This document shows, one piece after another, positions 15,231-24,636 of a DNA stretch of 64,000 nucleotides. Numbering within the stretch: position 1 is the first letter of the stretch; each line of letters starts with the position of its first letter. Made by a program: the position numbers and the translations under genes. The notes under the pieces are model-generated. The model did no database searches, was not told where the DNA came from, and saw only the letters and a program-made list of their open reading frames with translations. This DNA is from JANXLO01 sp038231295 (GTDB lineage: Bacteria > Armatimonadota > Chthonomonadetes > Chthonomonadales > Chthonomonadaceae): the NCBI GenBank assembly GCA_038231295.1, contig JBBRLP010000008.1:12149-76148 (forward strand), read 5' to 3'.

Positions 15231-16589
15231 TTAAAGAATGACGGCAGCGGTCTTGCGGACAGGGAGACGCACGATGAAGACACTGCCCTGTCCGGGGGCG
15301 CTCTGGCAGGAAATTTCGCCCTCATGCAGTTCAACGAGATGCTTGACCAGATAGAGGCCGAGGCCCGTTCCGGGGATATTCCGAATATCTTCACGCTCCA
15401 CGCGCTCGTACTGTCGGAAGAGGCGGGCGGCCTGATCTTCCGTCATGCCCAGCCCTTCGTCCTTCACCCTGAGGAGAATGTGGTCGCTGCCGTCTGCCTG
15501 TGCGGACAAGGTGACGGCTCCGCCATTGGGCGAGTATTTTATCGCGTTGCTGAGAAGATTGGACAGCACCTGATTGAGTTTGTCTTCATCGGCTTCCATC
15601 GTCGTGGGCAGATCGGAGGCGATGTCCAGTTCAAGACGATGAAGACGGGTGAAGAACTTGTAAAAACGGTGACGGCGCACGAGTTTTTCGAGCAAAGGCA
15701 GAATCTCGAATTCACGATAGGCGACGGAGAGCGGCCGGCCCGCTTCCAGGCGCGATACGTCAAGAAGTTCGTTTATCATATCGAGCAGGCGGTCAGAATC
15801 AGCCTCAATCGCCTCATAAAACTCCTCTTTGACCTCCTGCCCCAGAGTGTCCTCGGTGTCCTGCATCAGCGTCTGGACGTAGCCGCGAATCGTCGTCAGA
15901 GGGTTTCGGAGTTCATGCGCGACGAAGCCGATGAAATCCGATTTCAGGCGGCTGGCCTCTTCGACGGCGAGTCGCTGCGTCTCCTCCCGGTGTAGTTTGT
16001 CCTGGAGGCGCAGACGCTCCTCCAGTGAGAGTCGCAGATTGGCGTAGAGGCGGGCGTTTTCAATAGCGACGGCGGCCTGATTTGCAAAGGCGGAAAGCAT
16101 CGAGAGATGATGTTCGGTAAAGAGTGCGGTGCGAATCCGATTATCTACGTAGATGATGCCCTGGAGATGGCCCTGCGCGACGAGGGGAACACACAGGACG
16201 GAACGCAGGTTCGCGAACTGGACGCTCATGGCAGCCGCGAAGCGCGGGTCGTCCATGGCGTTGACCGAGACGACCGCCTCCCGCGTCGTCAGGACTTTCT
16301 GGACGATGGTTCGGCTGATCTCCGCCCGGTTGGTCTGGTCGCGCTCGGAGAGTGTGGCTTCGATGGCCTCGCGGTCAATGTTGCGGACGGCCTCCCCGAC
16401 GAACTGCCCGGTCTCCATATCCACCAGCAGAATGAAGCCGCGCTCCGCGCCGACAAACGCGATGACCTGCTCAATGGCCGTCTCCAGCACCTGATGCAGA
16501 TCGAGGCTCGAATTGAGGAGATGGCCGAGTTGAAGCAGGGTCGCCAGATAGTCCTGCGGTTCCGGCGTGGCAGACGTCGCACCCGTCAT
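15231..16589 (-). CDS. GAF-domain sensor histidine kinase
   Basis: A 452-residue protein from ATG 16589 (AAGGA about 10 bp upstream); an upstream in-frame TTG lacks support. A GAF domain spans about residues 15-175 (AERGFILLVDMETG, SVLCVPLVAQGHLQGIIYVDNR). A short coiled linker leads to the HisKA helix with FVAHELRNPLTTI carrying the phospho-His. The HATPase domain shows the N box LSNAIKYSP, the G1 box VKDEGLGM and the G2 box GTGLGLYLVK. No membrane segments are present, so it is a cytoplasmic sensor. No response regulator is adjacent. It sits between a Ser/Thr kinase and a DUF374 gene on the same strand. Confidence 0.95.
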   Translation of the reverse strand: MTGATSATPEPQDYLATLLQLGHLLNSSLDLHQVLETAIEQVIAFVGAERGFILLVDMETGQFVGEAVRNIDREAIEATLSERDQTNRAEISRTIVQKVLTTREAVVSVNAMDDPRFAAAMSVQFANLRSVLCVPLVAQGHLQGIIYVDNRIRTALFTEHHLSMLSAFANQAAVAIENARLYANLRLSLEERLRLQDKLHREETQRLAVEEASRLKSDFIGFVAHELRNPLTTIRGYVQTLMQDTEDTLGQEVKEEFYEAIEADSDRLLDMINELLDVSRLEAGRPLSVAYREFEILPLLEKLVRRHRFYKFFTRLHRLELDIASDLPTTMEADEDKLNQVLSNLLSNAIKYSPNGGAVTLSAQADGSDHILLRVKDEGLGMTEDQAARLFRQYERVEREDIRNIPGTGLGLYLVKHLVELHEGEISCQSAPGQGSVFIVRLPVRKTAAVIL

Positions 16590-16666
16590 AGTGATTGCGT
16601 CCTTTGTCAATTGTTCTATCGTTAATGACGCGGTTCGCGTCGCTGGGGTTCCTTCTGCGCCGGGAT

Positions 16667-18664
16667 TTACTGCGGCTTGTTGCCCGCTGAAGGCGCGGTG
16701 GGAGGCGAGGACGGCGCGGCGGGCGGCATCAGGCGCAGGAAGCGCACAATCACATCGTCCTGGCCGATCTCTTTGCCCTCTTCCTGCACATGATTCTGCT
16801 GGAGAGTTGTGACCACCTGATCGCGAAAGTCGTGCAGAAGAGCGAAACGACGGTCAATGGAGACATCCTGCGAGGTCTTGCGGGTCTGTCCTGGCAGGGT
16901 GAACGACGCGGGCAGACTGAGAAGCGGTTTTGGTGAGGAGAGCAGTAGCAGTTTGACCTCTCCTGTACTGGCGTCGTGCATAGGAAGGCTAACAGAGCTA
17001 AAAAGATTGCGCTTCGTCATCGCCGCCATGTGCATTTCGCCATTGCGGAGCAGAACGGCACGGTTTTTGCCTTCGTTCAGCAGATAGAAGTTTAGATAGC
17101 ACTCCTGCGCGGTATGTAACTGCATCTGCATGGAACCGTCGGGCATTCGGACGAGTGGCTTTGTGCGGAACTCGAACTTGTCGTGCGGATGCAGGGAAGC
17201 GAGCTGGGCAAGTGCTTCCGGCACTTTTTTCGGCAGCGGCATCAGGTCCGGGGGCAGTACTTTCGGAGCGGCCGTCACGGCAGAAGAACCGGAGGAAGGA
17301 GCCGCAAGGCTACTCTGCGCGGCCTTCGCTTCTGCTGCCTTGCGCTTCTGGGCTTCACTGGCGAGCAGTTTCTCCAGCCGCTCCACTTCGGAGCGCGTCT
17401 GTTCCTGCTGTTTCATCAGTTCGTCCAGTTTCGCCGTCTGGTGCTTCTGAGACGACTCGATGGCTTTCTCTTCTTTCGGCAGTTCCGTAACGAGTACCGG
17501 TTTCTGCGCCAGAGCATTCGGCATCTGCACGAGACCGCCCTGCATTCCCCCCGCCACTGACTTGTAAGAGGTAGGGTTGGAGTGGTTTGCAGCGTTGCGG
17601 CGATAGGCAGGCAGCGCGAATAGCAGCGTCAATATGCCCACGCAGGCCAGGCCCCCGAACAGCGCAGGACGTAGAGGGACGCTTACACGCACGGGAATCC
17701 GCGAAGGCGTGATGACGGCCCGTGTTGTCTGCGTCAGGACGGGCGTAGGCGTCTCCCCGGAGGGATGGGCGGGGAGGGTGAGCGTGGGGGCGACCGCAGC
17801 GCGAGGCGCGGGGAGTGTCGAATCCGCCGTCGTTGCCAGCGTGGCTCTCTCTCCGGTGAGGGGAAGTTCCAGGGCCTCCCGCAGGGCCGTCGCCGAGTCA
17901 AAGCGGGCCGCAGGTTCTTTCTCCAGCAGGCACATGATCACGCTTTCGAGCTGTGGAGAGAGGTCTGGTACGCAGTTTCGCAGGGGCGGCGCGGGTTCGG
18001 TCAGCGTCTTGAGGAGCAGCGCCCCGGGATTGTCCGCATCGAACGGGGTTGTCCCGCACAGATACTCGTAGCACAGGACTCCGAGCGAGTAGAGATCGGA
18101 ACGGAAGTCCGCCTTCTCGCCTTTCAACTGTTCCGGGGCCATGTAAGCCAGCGTCCCGGCAATCAGGCTGGCCTGGCTTTTCGAAGCGTCACTTAACAGC
18201 CGTGCCAGACCGAAGTCCATGAGTTTGACCGTGCCATCCTCGCAGACGAACACGTTTTCCGGCTTGATGTCGCGGTGCAGCACGCCCTTTGCGTGTGCCG
18301 CTTCGAGAGCGCGGCACAATGGCAGGGCGACCTGAGAGAAGGGAGGACGGTCCGACTCCGTGATACAGTGGCGCAGGGAAGAGCCGCGCAGCAGCTCCAT
18401 CACGATGAAGACCGTGGAGGTGTCCTCGTCTTCGGCAAGGTCAAAGACAGTGACGATATTGGGATGCATGAGACCGGCGAGCGCCTGCGCCTCCTTGAGA
18501 AACTGCGACCGGGCAGACTCATGCTGCACAAGATGCGGTGCAATCACTTTGAGGGCAACCTCCCGCTTCAGCCGGGTGTCGTGCGCCCGGTAGACGATGC
18601 CCATGCCCCCGATGCCAATCTGGGCCTCAATCTTATAGCGGTCTGCGAGTGTCGTCCCGTTCAT
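16667..18664 (-). CDS. Ser/Thr protein kinase with DUF4384-like C-terminal domain
   Basis: A 665-residue protein from ATG 18664, with GAGG 5 bp upstream. The kinase domain (about 8-270) is complete: GIGGMG loop, VALKV lysine, HRDIKPENV catalytic loop, DFGLARLL and APEQL. A Pro/Thr-rich linker precedes one membrane helix (about 330-350, around GGLACVGILTLLFALPAY). Outside lies a Gln/Glu/Lys coiled region and then a beta domain (FEFRTKPLVRMPDG, ECYLNFYLLNEGKNRAVLL) like DUF4384. The layout suggests an external sensor region controlling an internal kinase. The stop is 77 bp before the histidine kinase start. Confidence 0.93.
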   Translation of the reverse strand: MNGTTLADRYKIEAQIGIGGMGIVYRAHDTRLKREVALKVIAPHLVQHESARSQFLKEAQALAGLMHPNIVTVFDLAEDEDTSTVFIVMELLRGSSLRHCITESDRPPFSQVALPLCRALEAAHAKGVLHRDIKPENVFVCEDGTVKLMDFGLARLLSDASKSQASLIAGTLAYMAPEQLKGEKADFRSDLYSLGVLCYEYLCGTTPFDADNPGALLLKTLTEPAPPLRNCVPDLSPQLESVIMCLLEKEPAARFDSATALREALELPLTGERATLATTADSTLPAPRAAVAPTLTLPAHPSGETPTPVLTQTTRAVITPSRIPVRVSVPLRPALFGGLACVGILTLLFALPAYRRNAANHSNPTSYKSVAGGMQGGLVQMPNALAQKPVLVTELPKEEKAIESSQKHQTAKLDELMKQQEQTRSEVERLEKLLASEAQKRKAAEAKAAQSSLAAPSSGSSAVTAAPKVLPPDLMPLPKKVPEALAQLASLHPHDKFEFRTKPLVRMPDGSMQMQLHTAQECYLNFYLLNEGKNRAVLLRNGEMHMAAMTKRNLFSSVSLPMHDASTGEVKLLLLSSPKPLLSLPASFTLPGQTRKTSQDVSIDRRFALLHDFRDQVVTTLQQNHVQEEGKEIGQDDVIVRFLRLMPPAAPSSPPTAPSAGNKPQ

Positions 18665-18746
18665 TCTTCTTTCCTCGTTCGCCCCATCTACAAGCATTTA
18701 CGGCGCGGCGAGGACGCTTCGTTTCCGGCACGAACCGGGGCGCGGT

Positions 18747-19733
18747 TCAGCGGGCGGAACGATTCCAGCTCAGATAGTCCAGCGCGTGATAAGTCAGGAT
18801 GATGTCGGCTCCGGCGCGTTTGAACGCTGTCAGCGTCTCCGTGACCACACGCGGCTCGTCAATCCAGCCGTTGCGGGCTGCCGCTTTGACCATACTGTAT
18901 TCGCCGGAGACATTATAGATGGCGAGCGGCAGATCGAAGCGTTCGCGGGCATCCCGCAGAATATCGAGATAGGCAAGGCCCGGCTTCACCATCAGAATGT
19001 CCGCGCCTTCGGCAACATCCAGTTCCATCTCCCGCATCGCTTCACGGCGGTTCGGCGGGTCCATCTGGTAGGCGCGGCGGTCACCGAATTGTGGAGCGCT
19101 GTCTGCTGCCTCGCGGAACGGGCCATAGAAGCCGCTCGCATATTTCGCGCTGTAGGCCATAATCGGCAGATGGGAGAAGTCGTTCGCATCCAGAGCCTCC
19201 CGGATCGCGCCGATACGACCGTCCATCATATCCGACGGGGCGATCACGTCGGCTCCTGCCTCAGCGTAACAGACGGCGGCCCGGCACAGAAGTTCAAGCG
19301 TCGGATCGTTGGCGACTTCGCCGTTCTGGATCACGCCGCAGTGTCCATGCGAGGTGTATTCGCACAGGCAGACGTCCGGCACGATCAACATACTCTCACC
19401 GATGACTCTGCGTACCGCCCGTATCGCCTGCGGTACGATTCCAGCCTCGGAATAGCCTCCGCTGCCCACTTCGTCCTTCTCCGCCGGGATGCCGAAGAGC
19501 ATGAGCGCGGGCAGCCCCAGCGCCGCCCACTCCTCCGCTTTTCGGCACAGATCGTCTATGGTGTAGCGGAACACGCCCGGCATGGAGGAGATTTCGCGGC
19601 TTTCACTCTCCGCCGTCACGAAGATGGGATAGAGCAGGTCGTCCGCCGTAACGTGGGTTTCGCGCACCATGCGCCGAATCACCTCGGTGCGCCGCAGCCT
19701 TCGCGGGCGATGAATCAGACTACGCATCGGCAT
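18747..19733 (-). CDS. hemB: Delta-aminolevulinic acid dehydratase (porphobilinogen synthase)
   Basis: HemB condenses two 5-aminolevulinates to porphobilinogen in tetrapyrrole synthesis. The 328-residue protein has the zinc-type cysteine motif CLCEYTSHGHCG. The two Schiff-base lysines are in AYSAKYASGFYGPFR and ILMVKPGLAYLD, and the acidic-site block APSDMMDGRI is also present. It starts 14 bp inside the end of cobA-hemD, so it is the last gene of the hemC-nadB-ung-cobA/hemD-hemB operon. Alternative ATGs a few codons in would not change the picture. Confidence 0.97.
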   Translation of the reverse strand: MPMRSLIHRPRRLRRTEVIRRMVRETHVTADDLLYPIFVTAESESREISSMPGVFRYTIDDLCRKAEEWAALGLPALMLFGIPAEKDEVGSGGYSEAGIVPQAIRAVRRVIGESMLIVPDVCLCEYTSHGHCGVIQNGEVANDPTLELLCRAAVCYAEAGADVIAPSDMMDGRIGAIREALDANDFSHLPIMAYSAKYASGFYGPFREAADSAPQFGDRRAYQMDPPNRREAMREMELDVAEGADILMVKPGLAYLDILRDARERFDLPLAIYNVSGEYSMVKAAARNGWIDEPRVVTETLTAFKRAGADIILTYHALDYLSWNRSAR

Positions 19734-21315
19734 CCCTCCAGAGATTTTCCAGCGCGGCCACCAGCCCTACAATCGTATGCTCCTCCGCGACGAGATCAAC
19801 CGTCAGGCCGAGGTCACGGGCAGCATCGGCGGTCACCGGCCCGATGGCGACGATTTTTGTCTTCCCAACGGTCTCCATAAGTGTTTCGGCGGACAGGGTG
19901 ACGGCCTGCGCGAAGTTCTGCACGGTGGAGGCGGAGGTAAAGGTGATGGCGTCTATGCGGCCCTCGCGGAGCAGACGACGAATCTCTTCCGCGCTGTCCC
20001 CATCGAAAAGGGTCTCATAGACGGGAATGACATCCACGACCGCGCCGCGTTCGCGCATCTGGTCGGGAAGAAGTTCGCGGCCTTCGGCGGCGCGGGGGAA
20101 CAGCAGGCGTGTGCCGGACACATCGGCCTCCGGCCACTGCGCGAGAACCGCCTCCGCGACGGCCTCCGTCGGCACGTAGTCGGCGCGAAGACCCAGATGC
20201 TGACGGATCGCTTCGGCGGTCGCCGGGCCGATGGCGGCGATTTTTGTGGTGTGGAACGCCCGCGCATCCAGACCGAGCGCGAACAGCCTCTCCGCCACGA
20301 CCGGAACCGCGTTGATACTGGTGAAGAGCGCCCATCCGTATTCACTGAGGTGCGTGAGGGCGGCGTCCATCGCGGTAGTGTCCGCCAGCCGGGAGATGCG
20401 AATGACGGGAAACTCGACCGGCTCCGCGCCTCTGGAGCGCAGCAGTTCGGAAAGCCCGCTGGCCTGTTCTCGCGCCCGTGTGACCAGAATCCGCTTGCCG
20501 TAGAGCGGCTGTGCGGAGAGCGTATCGAACCACTGGAGGGCAGGGCGCAGGTTTACCACCTCTCCCACCACACAGACGGCAGGGGGTGTCAGTTTCGCCT
20601 TCCGCACCTCTTCGACAATCGTTGCCAGCGTTCCCGTCACGACGCGCTGCTGCGCCCACGTACCCCACTGCACCAGCGCGACGGGGGTTTCGGGCGTACG
20701 GCCCTGCTCCTGAAGCCGCGCCGAAATCTCCGGCAGCGCTTCGACGCCCATCAGGAAGACCAGCGTATCGGCGGCGTAGGCGATATGCGCCCAGTTGCGC
20801 CGTCCCTCCGCCTCGCCCGGAGCGCGAGTTCCCGACTCGCGGGCATCGTCGCGCTCATGCCCCGTGATAACGGCGAAGGAGGACGCGGCGTCCCGATGCG
20901 TGACGGGAATACCCGCGTAGGCGGGAGCGGCTATCGCAGAGGTCACGCCGGGAACGATCTGGAAGGGAACGCCTGCGGCGCGACACTCCTCCGCCTCCTC
21001 GCCCCCCCGCCCAAAGACGAACGGATCGCCACCCTTCAAGCGTGCGACGGAGCGGCCCTGCTGCGCTTTGGCGATGAGCAGCGCATTGATGTCCGGCTGA
21101 CGCATGGCGTGCTGAGCGCTGGCCTTGCCGACATAAATCTTCTCGGCGTCCGCACGAACGTTGGTCAGCAGCAAGGGATGCGCGAGGCGGTCATAGACGA
21201 CGACATCCGCCGTGCGAAGCAGTTCCATGCCGCGCACGGTGATGAGGCCAGGGTCGCCCGGCCCTGCGCCTATCAGATAGACGGTGCCGGGTTGGATGTG
21301 CGGAGCGAAAGTCAT
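19720..21315 (-). CDS. cobA-hemD: Fused uroporphyrinogen-III methyltransferase / uroporphyrinogen-III synthase
   Basis: A 531-residue protein with two enzymes. Residues about 5-250 are the SUMT methylase (YLIGAGPGDPGLITVRG, VVVYDRLAHP, RLKGGDPFVFGRGGEE, VPGVTSAIAAPAYAGIPVTHR), which makes precorrin-2 for siroheme and B12. Residues about 265-525 are HemD (GKRILVTRAREQASGL, ALFTSINAV, IDAITFTSASTVQNF, AIGPVTADAARDLGL), which closes the ring to uroporphyrinogen III. ATG 21315 was chosen because it overlaps the ung TGA (ATGA); a TTG 18 bp upstream lies within ung. The fusion is known in several phyla. The order in the protein is CobA then HemD, so synthase and next-step methylase are joined. Confidence 0.96.
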   Translation of the reverse strand: MTFAPHIQPGTVYLIGAGPGDPGLITVRGMELLRTADVVVYDRLAHPLLLTNVRADAEKIYVGKASAQHAMRQPDINALLIAKAQQGRSVARLKGGDPFVFGRGGEEAEECRAAGVPFQIVPGVTSAIAAPAYAGIPVTHRDAASSFAVITGHERDDARESGTRAPGEAEGRRNWAHIAYAADTLVFLMGVEALPEISARLQEQGRTPETPVALVQWGTWAQQRVVTGTLATIVEEVRKAKLTPPAVCVVGEVVNLRPALQWFDTLSAQPLYGKRILVTRAREQASGLSELLRSRGAEPVEFPVIRISRLADTTAMDAALTHLSEYGWALFTSINAVPVVAERLFALGLDARAFHTTKIAAIGPATAEAIRQHLGLRADYVPTEAVAEAVLAQWPEADVSGTRLLFPRAAEGRELLPDQMRERGAVVDVIPVYETLFDGDSAEEIRRLLREGRIDAITFTSASTVQNFAQAVTLSAETLMETVGKTKIVAIGPVTADAARDLGLTVDLVAEEHTIVGLVAALENLWRDADA

Positions 21316-21983
21316 AGGTCGGGAATCTGCCAATCAATCGGGGATTTGCCTGCCGCTGTCAGGGCGCTGTTTATCTGAGAGAACGGCTTGCTGCCGAAAA
21401 ATCCGCTGCGGGCGGACAGCGGGGAGGGATGCACGGACTGGACAACAATATGCCGGGAAGTATCAATCAGCGGCAGTTTCTTCTGCGCGTATCCTCCCCA
21501 CAGCACGAACACGACCGGGGTCTCCTTCTCGTTGACCTTGCGGAGAATGGCGTCCGTGAACGTCTCCCAGCCTTTACCTTTGTGCGAGTTCGCCTGATGG
21601 GCGCGGACGGTCAGCACGGCATTGAGCATCAGGACGCCCTGCTTCGCCCAGGGAACCAGATAGCCGTTGTTCGGGATTTTCGTGCCGACATCGGATTTCA
21701 GCTCTTTGTAGATATTGACGAGCGAGGGAGGCGACGGAATTCCGGGTCGAACCGAGAAGCAGAGGCCGTGCGCCTGTCCGGTATCGTGATACGGGTCCTG
21801 ACCAAGCAGGAATACTTTTACGTCTTCGTAAGGCGTGTAGTTCAGCGCGTTGAAGACATCGCTTTCAGGCGGAAAGACCTCGTACTGAGCGCGTTCCGCC
21901 GCGACGAAATCACGCAGTTTCTGAAAATAGGGCTGTTCCGTCTCCGCATTAATAAACGGCTGCCAGTTCGCAGGAATCTCCAT
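21312..21983 (-). CDS. ung: Uracil-DNA glycosylase (family 1)
   Basis: Ung excises uracil from DNA in base-excision repair. The 223-residue protein has the catalytic water-activating motif LLGQDPYHDTGQAHGLCFSV, the uracil-binding region LNAVLTVRAHQANSH and the DNA-intercalation loop HPSPLSA, all family 1. It begins 2 bp after nadB ends and its TGA overlaps the next ATG, so a repair gene is embedded in a heme/NAD operon. No odd residues seen. Confidence 0.97.
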   Translation of the reverse strand: MEIPANWQPFINAETEQPYFQKLRDFVAAERAQYEVFPPESDVFNALNYTPYEDVKVFLLGQDPYHDTGQAHGLCFSVRPGIPSPPSLVNIYKELKSDVGTKIPNNGYLVPWAKQGVLMLNAVLTVRAHQANSHKGKGWETFTDAILRKVNEKETPVVFVLWGGYAQKKLPLIDTSRHIVVQSVHPSPLSARSGFFGSKPFSQINSALTAAGKSPIDWQIPDL

Positions 21984-21985
21984 CG

Positions 21986-23638
21986 TTAGCGTTCTTCCTC
22001 CAGTTCGGTTGCCTCCAAAACGGGGGCGAACTCCCCCAAAGTTGGGGGGCGGTGGGCGATTTCGTCTTCCAGTTCGGATGCCTCCAGAATCGTATCATGG
22101 CGCTCGGACTCTATGGCCTCCGGGTAGTCGAGAATATAGTGCAGGCCACGACTCTCATGGCGACGCAGCGCCGACTCCACGATGAGCGCCCCCACCGTCG
22201 CGATGTTTTTGGTCTCCCAGGCGGCAACGGTGTCGGGTTCGCCCATCAGGGACTTGCGGATGCGGGCCAGTTCGCGCCGGGTCGTCTCCAGTTCGGCGGT
22301 CGTGCGGACGATGCCGACGTTGCGCTGCATCAGACGGCGGACGCTCTTCCAGAGGGGATCAATCGTCGCTTCGGGCAGGGTCACCGGGTCTTCGCACTGG
22401 CAGGGCATTCCTTCCGGCAGGGAAGCCGTCTGGTTCCGCAGGGTGTGCTGTGCGGCGCGATAGCCGTAGACCATTGCCTCCAGCAGGGAGTTGGAGGCAA
22501 GACGATTCGCGCCGTGAACACCCGTGCAGGCGACTTCGCCTGCCGCATACAGCCGCGCAATGTTCGTGCATCCGCCCAGGTCCGTCACGACCCCGCCGCA
22601 CTGATAATGCTGTGCGGGAACGATGGGAATGGGCTGTTTCGTGATGTCGAGGCCGACGCTCAGGCAGCGTTCGTAGACGGTCGGGAAATGTTCGCGCAGG
22701 AAGGTCGGGTCGAGGTGGGTGACGTTCAGGAAGACGCAGGGAACGTCGCGCCGCTTCATCTCACTGACGATAGCCCGTGCGACGATGTCGCGGGGGGCCA
22801 GCGCACCGAGCGGATGATACCGCTCCATGAAGGTCTCACCGTCCTCATGCTGTAGGATTCCGCCTTCGCCGCGCAGGGCTTCGGTAATCAGGAAGGCCCG
22901 GGCTTTCGGGTGGAAGAGGGTGGTGGGGTGAAACTGAATGAACTCCATATTCGCGACGGTGGCCCCGGCCCGCCAGGCCATCGCCACGCCGTCGCCTGTC
23001 GCGATTATGGGGTTGGTCGTATGGAGATAGACCTGTCCGCAGCCTCCGGTCGCCAGCAGCGTCGCACGGGCGCGGAAGGTGCTGCGTTCGCCCGTCTCGC
23101 CGTCCAGCGCACAGGCTCCGGCGCAGACCCGTCCTTCGGCAGTTTCGTGGATGAGCAGGTCGCTGACGAACAGATGCTCGTGAACGGTAATATTCGGAGA
23201 GGCTTTGACCGCTTCGAGCAGCGTGCGTTCGCACTCCCAGCCGGTGTAGTCGGCGGTGTGGACGATGCGGTTGCGCGAATGCCCGCCTTCCCGTCCCAGA
23301 GACAGGACTTCCAGTCCCTCCGGGTTCGTTTCGGTGTTGAACTGCGCCCCGAGGGTGATGAGGTGCCGGATTCGTTCCGGGCCTTCCTCCACCAGCACGT
23401 CTACCGCATCTTCATGGCACAGCCCCGCCCCGGCAATAAGCGTGTCCTGAACGTGCAGGGCCACGGAGTCGTTCTCGGCCAGCACCCCGGCAATCCCGCC
23501 CTGCGCCCAACTGCTGTTGGCATCAGTGCGGTTCTTTTTGGTGAGCAGGGCGACCGAGCCGAACTCCGCAACCGTCAGGGCATAGGTCAGCCCCGCCAGT
23601 CCGCTGCCAATCACGAGAAAGTCAACCTCGACGCTCAT
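21986..23638 (-). CDS. nadB: L-aspartate oxidase
   Basis: NadB oxidises aspartate to iminoaspartate with FAD, feeding NadA. The 550-residue protein starts at ATG 23638; the frame continues upstream but that part is antisense to hemC. FAD binding is shown by FLVIGSGLAGLTYAL, NSSWAQGGIAG, TLLATGGCGQVY and GEVACTGVHGANRLASNSLLE. The succinate-dehydrogenase-like active-site block FIQFHPTTLFHP and the Arg-rich APRDIVARAI are present. The C-terminal helical domain carries a Glu-rich tail with a repeated ILEASELEDE / VLEATELEEE pair. It lies 8 bp after hemC. Confidence 0.96.
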   Translation of the reverse strand: MSVEVDFLVIGSGLAGLTYALTVAEFGSVALLTKKNRTDANSSWAQGGIAGVLAENDSVALHVQDTLIAGAGLCHEDAVDVLVEEGPERIRHLITLGAQFNTETNPEGLEVLSLGREGGHSRNRIVHTADYTGWECERTLLEAVKASPNITVHEHLFVSDLLIHETAEGRVCAGACALDGETGERSTFRARATLLATGGCGQVYLHTTNPIIATGDGVAMAWRAGATVANMEFIQFHPTTLFHPKARAFLITEALRGEGGILQHEDGETFMERYHPLGALAPRDIVARAIVSEMKRRDVPCVFLNVTHLDPTFLREHFPTVYERCLSVGLDITKQPIPIVPAQHYQCGGVVTDLGGCTNIARLYAAGEVACTGVHGANRLASNSLLEAMVYGYRAAQHTLRNQTASLPEGMPCQCEDPVTLPEATIDPLWKSVRRLMQRNVGIVRTTAELETTRRELARIRKSLMGEPDTVAAWETKNIATVGALIVESALRRHESRGLHYILDYPEAIESERHDTILEASELEDEIAHRPPTLGEFAPVLEATELEEER

Positions 23639-23646
23639 GAACCCCG

Positions 23647-24570
23647 TCAGCCTTTCAGCAGGTCGCGTCCGCCACTGTCCAGCAGCGCCGCGCCCAGTTC
23701 CGCACCCAGTTGTTTTGCCCCGCTCACTGTTCCGGTGCGCTCCGCCCGCACGACTCGGGAGCCATCGGGCGCGGCAATGAGGCCGACAATTCGCAGTTCT
23801 TCCCCCTCTGCCGTGGCGAGCGCCCCGGCAGGAACCGAACAGCCGCCGCCCAGCGCCGCGAGGAACTCCCGTTCCGCCGTGACTTCGGCGGCAGTCGCCG
23901 GATGGTGCAGGGAATTCAGCATCGCCAGCGTGATCGTATCTCCGCACCGGGTCTCCAGCGCCAGCGCCCCCTGTCCCGCCGCCGGAACGCAGACATCCGC
24001 CTCCAGCCGCTCCGTGATGCGCTCCGCCAGACCCAGCCGGTTCAGCCCCGCGACGGCGAGCAGTATCGCGTCGTAGGCACCTTCCTCGAGTTTCCGCAGG
24101 CGGGTATCGAGGTTGCCGCGCAGCTCCTCCAGACGAAAGTCCGGGCGCAGGGCGCGAAACTGCGCCTGTCGTCGCAGGCTGCTCGTCCCGATGATTGCCT
24201 GGGCGGGGAGATGCGCGAACGTGAGTCCGCTGCGAGTCAAGAGGGCGTCACGGGGGTCTTCGCGGGCGGGGATACAGGCGAGTTCGAGGCCATCGGGCAG
24301 TTCGGAGGGCATATCTTTGAGGCTATGGACGCCGACATCAATGCTGCCGTCGAGCAGGGCCTGTTCGATCTCTTTCACGAACATCCCTTTGGTGCCGACC
24401 TGTGCAAAGGGGACGTTGCGCTGCACGTCCCCGGTCGTCTGAATGATGTGCGTTTCGACGAGAAGTCCCGGATTCGCGGCCCGTATCTGCTGCACGACCA
24501 TCTCGGTCTGTGTCCGTGCCAGCAGACTGCCCCGCGTGCCGATTCGCAGCCGATTGTCTCTGTCGCTCAC
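23647..24570 (-). CDS. hemC: Porphobilinogen deaminase (hydroxymethylbilane synthase)
   Basis: HemC assembles four porphobilinogens into hydroxymethylbilane. GTG 24570, with AGGAG 7 bp upstream, gives a 307-residue protein of normal length; the longer frame to 24627 would start at or before the promoter. Motifs are RIGTRGSLLARTQ, HSLKDMPSELPDG, TSSLRRQAQFRALRPD, LRGNLDTRLRKL and the cofactor-attachment Cys in LGGGCSVPAGALA. It is the first gene of the operon that runs through nadB, ung, cobA-hemD and hemB. Confidence 0.96.
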   Translation of the reverse strand: MSDRDNRLRIGTRGSLLARTQTEMVVQQIRAANPGLLVETHIIQTTGDVQRNVPFAQVGTKGMFVKEIEQALLDGSIDVGVHSLKDMPSELPDGLELACIPAREDPRDALLTRSGLTFAHLPAQAIIGTSSLRRQAQFRALRPDFRLEELRGNLDTRLRKLEEGAYDAILLAVAGLNRLGLAERITERLEADVCVPAAGQGALALETRCGDTITLAMLNSLHHPATAAEVTAEREFLAALGGGCSVPAGALATAEGEELRIVGLIAAPDGSRVVRAERTGTVSGAKQLGAELGAALLDSGGRDLLKG

Positions 24571-24599
24571 CTGAATACTCCTGTTTCTGTTACGAACAG

Positions 24600-24608
24600 A
24601 GTATACCA
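24600..24608 (-). promoter_or_regulatory. Extended -10 promoter of the hemC operon
   Basis: On the minus strand TGGTATACT matches an extended -10 (TGnTATAAT-like), about 30 bp before the hemC GTG. No good -35 is needed for this class. Confidence 0.55.
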
Positions 24609-24636
24609 GATATTGCAGCAGCGGCACTTTCAGAAA

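Noticed and set aside
23639..23947. N-terminal extension of NadB
   Set aside because: Antisense to hemC; the NadB FAD-binding start at MSVEVDFLVIGSG is canonical.
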